From Pseudorasbora parva (taxonomy: Eukaryota > Chordata > Actinopteri > Cypriniformes > Gobionidae), in the NCBI RefSeq assembly GCF_024679245.1, contig NC_090178.1:32517645-32581644 (forward strand): DNA of 64,000 nucleotides, read 5' to 3'. The notes beneath the pieces are model-generated. The model saw only the letters and a program-made list of their open reading frames with translations. It did no database searches and was not told the DNA's origin. The position numbers and the translations under genes were made by a program. This document shows, in pieces, positions 1-58,610 of this stretch. Every line of letters starts with the position of its first letter. Positions within the stretch are counted from its first letter, which is position 1.

Positions 1-1580
1 TGTTGTCTAGATTTCCTCACCTTACCCGGTCCAGCCACCAGCTCAGCGTCAAAGAAAGGGAGACTTTTAAGCGTTTCGGATTCATCCGCACTCTGCTTAA
101 CCTGAGCCCGGGTCATCACCATACTAGAAACAGAGTTAGGAAGCAACAAATTTAACAGTGAAGGAAAATCTTGACCTAAAATCACAGGATACGGTAATTT
201 TTCTACTACTCCTACTCTCAACAAATAGGGTAGCTCATGTACCACTACCTGCACTCTTACTATAGGGTAAACCTGCTCTTCACCATGGACACATTTAATG
301 ACCACTTTACCTTCCTTCTCTTTTAAATGCTTTGGGACCAAATGACTTTCCACCAGCGTCTGCATACTACCAGTGTCTATCAATGCCATCACAGTTTCCC
401 CATTTACTTTTACAGGAACGGTCAAGTTTTGCGACTGAGTCAGCTTCTCTACCCCTGATTTTGGCACGGTGCATATGTGGGAAGTTTTAGCCAATAGCTT
501 AGGACACATGGGCTTTTTATGCCCTTCCTGGCCACAATAATAACAAATGAGCACCTGACTAACCTGATGTAAAGGCCTAGAGGACTGATTTTCTTTTTTA
601 AATTTCCTATTAGAAGAATTACATTTTAAGTCACCTCGACTAGATGTTAACAAAGGCCTACCTTCACCACCTTCTTTAGGAGCTTCACCCCAAGCTTGTG
701 AACGAGACCGGGCCGCTACGAACACATCAGCCAGGGTAGCAGCCTGACAGGCTGTACTAGGGTTGTGTTCTCTTACCCATACCTGCAATTCTGGTGAAAG
801 CATTCTCAAATACTGCTCTAAAATAATCACTTCCCCCACAACCTCTACAGTCTTTCCCTTGGGTTGCACCCACTTTTCATACAGTTCTCGAAGTCGTACA
901 TAAAGTTCTTTTGGAGTCTCATCAGGCTCAATCTCTAATGAACGGAATCTTTGACGGTAAGTTTCAGGATTAATGGCATACTTGCTTAAAACAGCAGATT
1001 TTACTTTTTCATATTCTAATGACTCCTCAATGTCCATGTGCACATAGGCACTCCTAGCCTTACCAGTCAATAAGGGCACTAACCTAAGGGCCCAATCAAT
1101 TTTTGCCCACTTACAGGCCAGAGCAATTCTTTCAAAAGTGGTGAGAAAATGTTCAATGTCATCAGAATCTTGCAACTTCTGCAACTTAGGCTCAATCATA
1201 CCTCGGACAGGATCTGGAGCAGGAGGCACAGAGACATTGGACACATTATCAGGCATTTCAGACTGTTGATCCGGTCCTGATAAACCCCGGAGATCAGAGG
1301 TTGTACGGACATCCACTTCCTCCCTAAGAAGGTTGAATTGATGCTGCATTGTTTTCCACCGTTGATCTTGCCGAACTGCCTCACGCTGCATCTGGGCCTC
1401 TTGTCGTTGCTGAAACTCCATATTTTTCCGAAACATCTCAGCCAGGTCTTGCAGAGTCAGTTGTCCTGGATCATCAGCCACCTGAGGAACTCCTCCCACT
1501 GCTGCAGGCTCATCCGCCAACTCCTCCACCAAAACTGCTTCATCTCGTTGTTTGAACGCTGCCAATTTCTTTGGGGCCAT
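1..1580 (-). CDS. Gag-protease of a Gypsy-like LTR retrotransposon (SCAN-type gag), continues past left edge
   Basis: A single frame stays open from an ATG at 1578-1580 to the window edge, about 526 codons; I checked it codon by codon for stops. The order is: a Gln/Arg-rich N-terminal part (1580-1300); a capsid-like region (about 1200-720) whose segments YRQRFRSLEIEPDETPKEL, LEQYLRMLSPELQVWVREHN and ATLADVF resemble a SCAN domain; a CCHC zinc knuckle CYYCGQEGHKKPMC (about 500-545); and a retropepsin-like active site LIDTGSMQTL (about 355-390). Known background: SCAN domains of vertebrate zinc-finger proteins are thought to derive from the capsid of Gmr1-like Gypsy elements. Reverse transcriptase and integrase would lie left of base 1. 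Its frame is undamaged, so the copy may be young. The class is confident; the Gmr1 assignment is inference. Confidence 0.85.
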   Translation of the reverse strand, partial: MAPKKLAAFKQRDEAVLVEELADEPAAVGGVPQVADDPGQLTLQDLAEMFRKNMEFQQRQEAQMQREAVRQDQRWKTMQHQFNLLREEVDVRTTSDLRGLSGPDQQSEMPDNVSNVSVPPAPDPVRGMIEPKLQKLQDSDDIEHFLTTFERIALACKWAKIDWALRLVPLLTGKARSAYVHMDIEESLEYEKVKSAVLSKYAINPETYRQRFRSLEIEPDETPKELYVRLRELYEKWVQPKGKTVEVVGEVIILEQYLRMLSPELQVWVREHNPSTACQAATLADVFVAARSRSQAWGEAPKEGGEGRPLLTSSRGDLKCNSSNRKFKKENQSSRPLHQVSQVLICYYCGQEGHKKPMCPKLLAKTSHICTVPKSGVEKLTQSQNLTVPVKVNGETVMALIDTGSMQTLVESHLVPKHLKEKEGKVVIKCVHGEEQVYPIVRVQVVVHELPYLLRVGVVEKLPYPVILGQDFPSLLNLLLPNSVSSMVMTRAQVKQSADESETLKSLPFFDAELVAGPGKVRKSRQ

Positions 1581-1634
1581 ATTGTTACTACTCAACACTG
1601 TCCTTCACTGGCCAATCCCACCACTGCCACCATT

Positions 1635-2455
1635 TGTGGTAGTTGAGGCCAAGAACAGGCAGGACAGAGAGTAGAAAAGAAATGGAAGTTTATTGCTTCC
1701 AACACAAAAATTATATACAGGGGCAGATTCCAACAGAAGTCATACAAAATCAAAAAAACTTAAGATTTATGCTAACTGAAATTAACAAAAATCAAACAGG
1801 CCTGAAAAATAAATCTCCCCTGTAAACAAAGTAAACAAATCAAAATCTAATTCAAAACCAAAGGTCAGAAGGCTAAGGTGGCTGGACAATACTGACTCAC
1901 TCTACTTCTCCCATAATGCTATATATACCCATTTAGCCTCTACCAAACAAAAATAAGGTAAATATCAAAATAATACAATTACCAAATAAACTCAAAACAA
2001 TTAACCTTTACAACACAATATCATTATCACACCTAACCTTAATACAATCATATAACAATATATATGAAAAGAAAATATTCAAATCAAACCAAGATATAAC
2101 TGAATGAAAAAGTCAAAAGATCCCCTCTAAATCAAAATGGAATGGTACAGTCCAATTTCCTCTGGAACAGCATAAGTTTGCAGGCTGATGCCCCGCCTCT
2201 TCCTTTATCTGCTGCCACATGGAATGCGGCCGTCACTCCATGGACCAGAAGAATCTAGGGCTCAGGTATAGTCAAACAGCACAGGAAAATATAAGAAGTG
2301 TGCACCCTTCTGTATATTTAAGCTTTGAATAAACTGTTAACTCATGTTCTTGTCGTGTGGGTTTTTGGTATATGAGGGGATAAATAAACATTAAATTAAA
2401 CTACAAATGTTTGGTAAAAGCCAAAATATGTGAGGTAGGCTACGCACCCGTCACA
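1635..2455 (-). mobile_element. Putative 5' LTR of the Gypsy-like element
   Basis: The sequence between the gag start and 2455 begins TGTGGTAG and ends CCCGTCACA in + orientation, giving TG...CA ends over about 821 bp. On the minus strand the LTR would start TGTGACGGGTGCG and end CTACCACA. Just downstream (minus strand, about 1632-1616) lies TGGTGGCAGTGGTGGG, a candidate tRNA primer-binding site because it starts with TGG next to the LTR. The 3' LTR is outside the window, so the boundaries cannot be checked by repeat comparison and no target duplication can be scored. Confidence 0.55.
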
Positions 2456-3866
2456 GATGGTTTTCAAGAGCTTCACACTTATTTCCAGCACTTCAAAGCT
2501 CTAAATATCCGATTGTAATGTTATTTTTAATGTGATGGTTTGTAAAACTAAAAGTTTAAAGGGGTCTTGTGAAAGAAAAAGTGGAATGTTTTTTTTAGTT
2601 TATTTTTTAAAAATGTGTAATCCATTTATCTAGCTTTTTTTATCTAGCATATTTTCTGTAGCATTTTTATTTAAAAAAGATATGAAATGCCCACCATTAT
2701 AACCAGCAGAAGAGCACTTATTGATTTATTAGCGATTTCCACTCCCTAATGTATGGAGAAAAGTACAAAGTCACAAAGTCTCAGGAAAAACTAAACTTTT
2801 CTTCAAATTGTGACTAAATTACACAGAAAACAAGTAAAGAGCTCCTTTAATAATCACTGAAGCTGTCGGTAAGTTCAGTGTGAGACTAAAACAATGCTAA
2901 TCTATATTTAATAAGAGCATAACATTTAAATTTTCCCTATACTTCTTTTGCACATTACTGTTGTTAATAAAAGTTATCTGCATATCAATTCATAAACCTT
3001 TGATATGTATACTGTATATTGCAAAAGATATGGTGCCCATTTATACTGTGGAATAGTTGGGGGTTATTCACACTCTACCAAGCCGCAAATATTTAATTTT
3101 ACCTAAACAAAATAAAGTTAAAACTTGTTTTGAACAATTTCTTTGTCATCTGCAGATTGATTTTAAGTAGGAGGGGAAAAAAATCATTTTAAATCGTAAA
3201 TTGAATTTTTGGTGAAAAAATCGGGGATTTTTTTTTTGGGCCATATCGCCCAGCCCTAATAGTAACGGGATGTTTTAATGACAGGGCATGGTCAATGCAG
3301 ATCACCTCTCAGCATGTTTTCTAGTCTATGAAGGTTTTCAGTTTGCAAGTCATAGCTTGTCAGTTAAAATTTACACAAAAGTATCTGAAGCTGGTTATAC
3401 ATTTTAAAGAAGCGTCACCACACTGCTGCATAAAACAGACCTGCAAGCAAACGTGTCGCTTTTCGGCGACAATCGTCGTTTTCTTGGTCAATTGGGTCAT
3501 TTACGTGAATCGTGTAGAACTTGACTAGACATGCAAAACATTATTGGAAAATTTCTGATAACTGACATTTCTTTGGGCCAATCGGAATCTTAGCTCACTT
3601 GCGTCAGAATCTTGAAGCACACAGCGTCAACTGAGCTCACCATTGAATGAGAGGCCTGGCTACCACGCGAGTCTGACGGATGGAAGGAAGCAAGCTTAGT
3701 GTTGTTCAATTCAGGCATGGGCGTAGATTACGGGGGGGACGTGTCCTCCGCACTTTTAATAAAGTGTATTTTCATCCCCCTCACTTTTACTGGGTCTCCC
3801 TGATCTTAGTCGACCCGCTCCGAGCGTGATTCGAACCGGCGCTACCTGCGCGAGGGCGGGCAAGTT
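2456..3866. other. Intergenic AT-rich sequence, no gene recognised
   Basis: No supported coding frame. Around 3225-3265 there is an end-like fragment (GGGCCATATCGCCCAGCCC) that looks like an old transposon terminus. A GATTCGAACC string near 3830 matches a tRNA B box on the minus strand, but no A box or cloverleaf was found. Confidence 0.5.
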
Positions 3867-5083
3867 GGGGGGGGGGGGGGGGTGAAACACTCAGTTTCAG
3901 TCAATCTCATGTCAATCTTGAGTACCTATTGAGTAGTATTGCATCCTTCATATCTCCGAAAAGTCTTTAGTTTTATTATATTTATAAAAGAAATATAGGC
4001 TGTACCGAGTCTTTCCGGAAAAAAACGAGCGCCTGGAGGCGTATCGTGTGGGCGGAGCTAAACAATGACGAGCGCACAAAGCGGTGACGTCCTCAAGTTT
4101 GAAGAAACCCATGGCTATCGATCTCAGCTAATAGATATATGATCCAGAATCATTCGGAGGCTGAAATAAATTGAACAGGAGAAACAGCAACAGCAGGACG
4201 TCCGTCTCTGTGGTATGTTCTGTATTTTGTGGCCTGTCAACATTTGTGTGTCTTTACTTGCAGTTTATGAGGACATGATTCGGTTTATGGACTATTGTAT
4301 GCGACTAAACCTTAGCAGTAGCAAGCAAAACGGTTTTGCACATCAGACTAATGTAACGTTATACATAGAACAACAATGGAGTAACCTTTAGCGCATTTAA
4401 ATGACGAAGCACGCGATCATGTCGTTTACTGATGTTTACTTACGCGACGATAGCCAACAGCATAGACATTTAAAGCAGTTTTACTCACCGCCTGCTTCCA
4501 AAGCATGACAGTGAACCTTTATCGCTGGGACCGCTCCGTCAAAAACACACTTCTTTGGTATGATTTAGTGAAGTCCTGTGACAGCAGTGATTGTGGAAAT
4601 CCACTTTGCGACATGACTGAAGCGATGTTGTGAAGCTTCCCGTCATTTCTGCGTTCAAAACGGTTCAAATGCAGCGCTGCCTCCCCGGAATGCTGTGCTG
4701 AAGCGTTGAAGTCGCTTGATGTCACCCATAGGAATAAAGTGGAGCACGGCATGACAGAAGTGTTCACGGACGACCTGCAGCTGAGCAAGTGTTTATGGGC
4801 GTGCATTTCCTCTCTCGCTCTAGTCACGCGTGCCATTCCGGGAGAAGAGCCTGTACGGCCCATACAAGGACCTTCCACTCTGTTCACGTCAAGCCGACCC
4901 ATACTCGAAAAAAACTCTCCGAAACTTGTGAGAAACCGGAAGGAGTATTTTTGACAAATAAATACTCCATCAAACGTCCAACATTAGTTTTTGAAACTTT
5001 GTCTATGTTTAGGATGGGAATCCGAGTCTTTAACAGTGTAAAAAGCTCAGTATGCATGAAACAGCATTTCACCCCTCCTTTAA
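3867..5083 (+). mobile_element. Non-autonomous DNA element, G/C-run termini, copy A
   Basis: It begins with a G run followed by GTGAAACACTCAGTTTC and ends with GAAACAGCATTTCACCCCTCC followed by TTAA. The ends are inverted repeats (GGGGTGAAA). The whole 1.2 kb matches, in opposite orientation, the element at 21944-23121. Short open frames inside it (for example 4519-4902 and 4706-4954) recur in the second copy only as shifted, unconserved frames, so no protein is called. In the sister copy TTAA flanks both ends, pointing to a piggyBac-type target; here only the right TTAA is clear. Confidence 0.7.
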
Positions 5084-5552
5084 CAGGGACGCAAAAAGAC
5101 AGCTTTCTCTACCTCGGTTGATTGCACGCTTCTTGAGGTCACGGGCAAGTGTATTTATATCATGATTTATACATAGAAACCAATGTGAATACATCAAGAT
5201 TTTAATTCAGAGACAAAAAAATGATCTATGCATGACCTGCTGTCATTTTATTCACATCTAAATATGAGGAGGGCGCTCTCACAGAAAGTCCAAAAGCGGA
5301 TTTGTAGAAACTTACTGTCACGCTGGAGCTGCAGCTGAAGGAAAACAATGGTTATGAGCTGAAACATGACACAACAGTCAGACGATTGTGACAATATATG
5401 CTTTATGTGTGTTTTTCAATCCATCTCAATGTAGGCTATTTATTGAAAATAAAGTAGGCCTTTATCATATGAATAATGCAGTGCTAACTGACAGCTTTTT
5501 AAATGTTTATCTTCTGCTCTACAAAGCTGCATTTATTTAATCAAAAATACAG

Positions 5553-6329
5553 TTAAAGGGTTACTTCAGCGATTAGCATATGGCTTTGTATCAGTAGAAA
5601 CCCTGGAGAATATTCAAATTATTGTGCTTTTCCCTCTCATATCTCCCTGAGACGAGAGATTTATGCATTTTATTTCTGGAAAAATTCCTCCTATGATGCA
5701 AAATGACGATTTTTGCATCATAGGAGGAATGTTTGCCCAGAGGCCAAAGACTACAGCCAGCAGAGGGAGCCATTTCCGCATGTTTTGAATCCGCGCATGG
5801 GGGATGGGAGATTACACTCAGCTTGCAGGGAGTGCTCAGCTTGCAGACAGGATCATTTAAACGGAGCTATGGTGAGCAATGTAAGTCTTTTAACTTCTCA
5901 AATTCATTTCTATGAAAGTTAAGCTTGCAAAGGCATGAACTGAAACGCGCCAGACTGAACTCGCTTTGTGAATGTATGCCGCGAATGTAGTCGCGATTAC
6001 CTCAGCTCTCATCACTCCTGCAGTTAGTGCTCAGTGCTGTGAGACTGGCGCGGTGACTCACTCATTATATTGAACAGACACGTTCAGTTTTTAATTGTAG
6101 TGTCTCTAACTCAGTCACAGTAATGAAGTTGTTGGCGTTGGGAATGGCCTCACAGGGCAGCGAAGCATTCTGGGAATTGTAGTCTTTCATCCCCATGGGA
6201 CAAAAATACATTTTCTGTCTTTTCTCAGTCTAGAAGACACCAAATTCAAAAATAATTTCACATTTCTACTGCATTGATGACCCAGTTTAAATACAGATTC
6301 ATCTTCCCAGCGCTGAAGTACCCCTTTAA
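5553..6329 (+). mobile_element. TTAA-flanked MITE, family TTAAAGGGKTACTTCAGCG, copy 1
   Basis: The left end reads TTAAAGGGTTACTTCAGCG and the right end is its inverted form, GCTGAAGTACCCCTTTAA, so the terminal inverted repeats abut TTAA on both sides. TTAA target duplication is typical of piggyBac elements. There is no transposase. The copy sits inside an older repeat: sequence outside the two ends (AAAATACAG and AACAGTAATATTG) would join seamlessly. Related fragments in the opposite orientation occupy 27604-29015. Confidence 0.75.
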
Positions 6330-6332
6330 AAC

Positions 6333-6860
6333 TAGCCTAGAAATCTAGACGCACCCTAGCGGCAGCAAATTTAATTTGCCCGCAAGTGTCGTCTAGGCAC
6401 TCTCAATACCATTCTGAGCTGTGTTCCTCAAAATTTGGACGGGCCAATCACATCGTGTATAGAGTCGGCGGGCGGGGCCATAATGACGACGGCCGAGTTG
6501 CGTTTGTGTGCTTCTAGTAAACACAGAAACTGGCAAACGGCGGCGGTCTTTCGAATCAGCTCTGACAGCGACTCAGGAAGACTTGGAGTTAAGCTTTTCT
6601 CTGAGAAAAGAACAAACAACGGCACTGAAGTCATTCTTAAAAAGGGAAGATGTGTTCGGAGTTTAGCCGACCGGATACGGTGAATGTTTAATCTATCAGC
6701 GAGCTCTGTTTAACCTTCGTTGCTCTGGTTGGTTGTAGCGCTATCCTATCGCGTGCAGAGGGAGTTTGAAAGACAACCGTTTATCCGCCCCTCGGATTGA
6801 GATTGTCTATGGTGAGTTTCCAGACCAAACATCTTGATGTGGGTCTGGCTTGTCAGTCTA
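6333..6860 (-). mobile_element. TAGCCT...AGGCTA element, copy a
   Basis: About 528 bp starting TAGCCTAGAAATCTAGACGC and ending GGCTTGTCAGTCTA. Six copies of this family are in the window. Candidate 9-bp flanking duplications are CTTTAAAAC (6324-6332) and AGTTAAAAC (6861-6869), which match at seven positions. It landed exactly at the right TTAA of the previous element. Small open frames appear on both strands in several copies, but they lack shared features beyond repeat identity and are not called as genes. Confidence 0.7.
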
Positions 6861-6915
6861 AGTTAAAACAGTAATATTGTGAAATACCATTACAAATGAA
6901 AACAGCCTTTTCTAT

Positions 6916-7428
6916 GTGAATATATAGTAAAGTGTGATTTATTCCTGTGATCAAAGCTGAATTTATCATTACTCCAGCCTTCAGTGTCACATGATCCTTC
7001 ACTAATCATTCTCATATGAGGATTTTATAATCAAGAAACATTTTTGATTATTATCTTGTTGTAATCTGCTTAAAAATGTTGTGGAAACCATGATACATTT
7101 TATTTTTCAGGATTCTTTGATGAGAAAGTTCAATGGACATCATTTATTAAATAAATTATTATCTTTTGTAATATTAAAAGTATCACTTGTGATCAATTTA
7201 ATGTAGCCTATGTCTGATCAACAAAAGTATTAATTTCTCCCTTTTTTGTTTCCACAAAATGAAGCAGCACCATGAGCAGCAAAACTGTTTTCAACACTGA
7301 TAATAATCATAAATGTTTGTTGAGCATCAAATCCTAATATTAGAATGATTAGTGACACTGAAAAATGGAGTGATGATGATAAATTCAGCTTTGATCACAG
7401 AAATAAATGACACTTTACTATATTTTCA
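6916..7428. repeat. Older repeat with ~95-bp imperfect inverted arms
   Basis: The left arm (6916-7015) and right arm (7333-7428) are reverse complements with scattered mismatches. Shared segments include TGTGATCAAAGCTGAATTT, CAGTGTCAC and ACTAATCATTCT. The arrangement suggests a fold-back or long-TIR DNA element of the kind common in fish genomes; its left part was split by the insertions at 5553-6860. Confidence 0.6.
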
Positions 7429-7839
7429 CTGTCCCCTTTTTTACACTGAGGAGTTTGCAGGTCTGATAAAATAAAGTAGATTACTCCATTCTCAAAGGAA
7501 ATGATTAAACCTAGAATGTTGACATGTGATTATTCGCTGAAGAGTCGACATATTGCGACATACTGCTCATTTTCACAATTTCCTGTGGCTGAAAAACAGG
7601 GTGTGTGTGAGAGAGATTTGCAAGAAAGTATGGATGTTTCTATTGACTTGCACAGGCTGATGGAAATGAAGGGGTGTTTGATTGTGGAGTGCAGAACTAA
7701 TCTAATTAACTTTGCTGCATTCCTGTGTCCTACATTGTGACCTGTGCTCATAATAAAAAAGTGTGTGTGAAAGATAGAGTATGCTTTTGAAAATGCCATC
7801 AAAATGCATACACAATACATACTAGAAATCTAACCGTTC

Positions 7840-8095
7840 GGCGATGGTGGCTGCAGAAGCCCAGGGAGTAGATGACGGCATGAGAAACCAGAGCCGAAGG
7901 GATGGAGGGACGAGGCATAGTCAAGGCCTAGAAGACCGTGGGGCAGGCGAAGAAATGATGGGGCAATGGGAGTTTAAGTGGGGCTCCATTCCCTTGAACT
8001 TCATGATGACACCCACTGGTACTGATAATGTTGCCAGCTCACAAACCTGGTCAGACATACTGTTGGGCTCTGGCTCAAGGGGGAAGTGGCTCAGG
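7840..8095 (-). pseudogene. Fragment of proline-rich Gag-like ORF of a Gypsy-derived element
   Basis: The minus-strand translation contains EPEPNSMSDQVCELAT followed by SVPVGVIMKFKGMEP, and then a stop inside the fragment. A related stretch (EPEPHFESDQS) occurs at 61292-61858. I recall this Glu-Pro-rich text as common in dispersed Gag-like frames of zebrafish-type Gypsy derivatives. It has no flanking LTRs here. The + strand frame at 7844-8128 is treated as its shadow. Confidence 0.4.
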
Positions 8096-8822
8096 TGTCA
8101 GCTTAAGCACTCTTTCCGTGCAAAATAAGCTTTGTCATTTACATGTGAACTGCCCCAGAAATGATGGAAAAATATACGGAGAGCATTAGCATTTGTTTCT
8201 TCTCTGACAGCAGCAAGGCCATGACGAACGCAAAGAGTGTGTGTTAGAAATCATGAATGGTGAGAGAACATTGTGCTTAGTATGATTTTGTTAGGTCTGT
8301 AGGCAGAGAGCCTTTTGTGGCTGTTCAACACATTTGACCACATGAGTGTTTACACTATGAAAGTAATCCGGTTGAAAGCATTTTGGACTACCTCTGGAAG
8401 TGGTGGAAAGTGGATAAGCTTAAAACGTTTTAGACCCTGTTTAAACCTGTATTTAGTGTCGTCCAATTGTGATCTGATCAACCAAAGGGCATCTTAATAC
8501 CAGGTATAAACAGGGCCTATGACAACAGATTAGTGACAAGGACTAAACCAAACAATGACAATGGAAACTAAAACTTTACAGAACAGAACAAGACAAGAAT
8601 GTGACAATACCATTAACTTTCTTTGTTTAACAGTTCTATTTAATAATTTATTAGACAGATACATTATACAAAGACTGTAGGTGTAGGCATATAAAGAAGG
8701 AGAATGGGAGCTCATGTGTGTCTCCGCTCAGGTGCTGCATGCCTGCATTCTCAGCACTGTCAAAATAAAAGTTCCAGCGCTGTCAAATTAAAGTACGCTT
8801 CTGACACTGATTTATTGATAAT

Positions 8823-8826
<4 letters not shown>
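8096..8826. other. Unique-looking intergenic sequence, no gene recognised
   Basis: Short open frames only, with no recognisable product, no splice-bounded conserved frame and no clear repeat termini. Confidence 0.4.
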
Positions 8827-8883
<57 letters not shown>

Positions 8884-9163
8884 TAATATATTTACCAATA
8901 TATTACTTCAAAATATAATATATTGTAAATACATGGAATAATATATTGATGTTATTATACAATATATTATATATTCCTGTAATATATTGCAAAATATACA
9001 AATCATTGCAGCTTTCATATATTGCAATATATTGGCGAATATAAATATTAAATCCCATATATGTGAATATATTGCCTAATGTATTACATGATATTTTCCA
9101 ATATACTGCAATATATTTTTGTTTCGTTAGGGAGCCTTGGTTATATATCAGTCTGTAGGTTGA

Positions 9164-9218
<55 letters not shown>

Positions 9219-9219
9219 T
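8827..9219. repeat. TA and GA microsatellites with AT-rich quasi-satellite
   Basis: (TA)n at about 8827-8859 passes directly into (GA)n at about 8860-8883. An irregular AATATATT-rich tract follows to about 9125, then (TA)n at 9165-9200 and a T run to 9219. Confidence 0.85.
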
Positions 9220-9956
9220 AGCATGTGTGAGGATAATACATCATAATAGCATAAATAATGTCAAATTTATATTAAATAGAATCCATAGTGTATTGTAGTT
9301 TTGTGAATTTGTGTTGTATATGTGTGAGTGTGTGTTTGATTTATACACCACACCCTGTAACCTGTGGTATTATTTGACACTAGGCACAGGTGCTGTAACA
9401 CAAGTATGCATATGGTGTTGTCGTGACACATGACTTCAAACAAACCCAGACACAAAACAAGCGGACATTTGCATTTTGTTCTCCATTCATGTGAGAACCA
9501 CACTGAGAGGAAGACAGAGCAGCGTGGATGAGATGAGACAGGGAACGAAGGACGGTTACTACAGAGCAGCGATCACTGACGTCTTTTTCTGCTATAAATG
9601 AAGCACAGATTTGTTTTAGTCAGTCAGAGATTCAGAGTCAGCTTGTGTTCAGTGTAGCCCCCACACTTTCATAACTCTAATCATAATTCAAAGTAGCTGA
9701 GTGAGTAGGAGATGATCTGTTGATGACATCTATAGTATGTCCAGTGATTCACACTGGCATCTATCCTCAACACAACCCTCAGATTGTGTATCACGCTGAC
9801 CAAGCCTTTATGCTTTCAGATAATTCTGCTATTTGATATCTTGTGGTGAGTGAGTGGTGTTCATTACCTGTACAGATGAAAGTCAGACATCGTGTTGAGG
9901 TTGCCTTTCACATACATCTCCTGATCGACCCTTTCTCTCTCTTCATCTGTCCACAG
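9220..9956 (+). promoter_or_regulatory. Region upstream of the OSBPL3 first coding exon; possible 5'UTR exon or promoter
   Basis: No coding frame is recognised. A strong donor-like GTGAGT at 9845, followed by a pyrimidine-rich acceptor ending at 9956, could bound a 112-nt intron, which would place a non-coding exon upstream of 9844. No convincing TATA box or CpG-rich core was seen, so the true promoter may lie further left. Confidence 0.3.
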
Positions 9957-10082
9957 GCTCAAAGCTTTGGAAGAACAAGCAAATGGAGACTCACAACTGC
10001 TGAGCAACTGCCTCCCTCTTTTCCCCTCCTCCAGTTCCTCCTCTTCCTCTTCTTTTTACATTCTCCTTACTGAGAACAGGAG

Positions 10083-58610
<48,528 letters not shown>

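Noticed and set aside
3800..3866. tRNA-like B box (GGTTCGAATC on the minus strand), possible tRNA or SINE
   Set aside because: No A box at the right distance, no acceptor stem and no SINE tail found.
4519..5121. Overlapping open frames of 82-127 codons
   Set aside because: They lie wholly in the non-autonomous element at 3867-5083 and are not preserved in the sister copy at 21944-23121.
6428..6683. Recurrent ~68-90 codon frames in all copies of the TAGCCT element, for example with SIHDVIG
   Set aside because: Frames occur on both strands, shift between copies and have no start context or domain; repetition reflects repeat identity.
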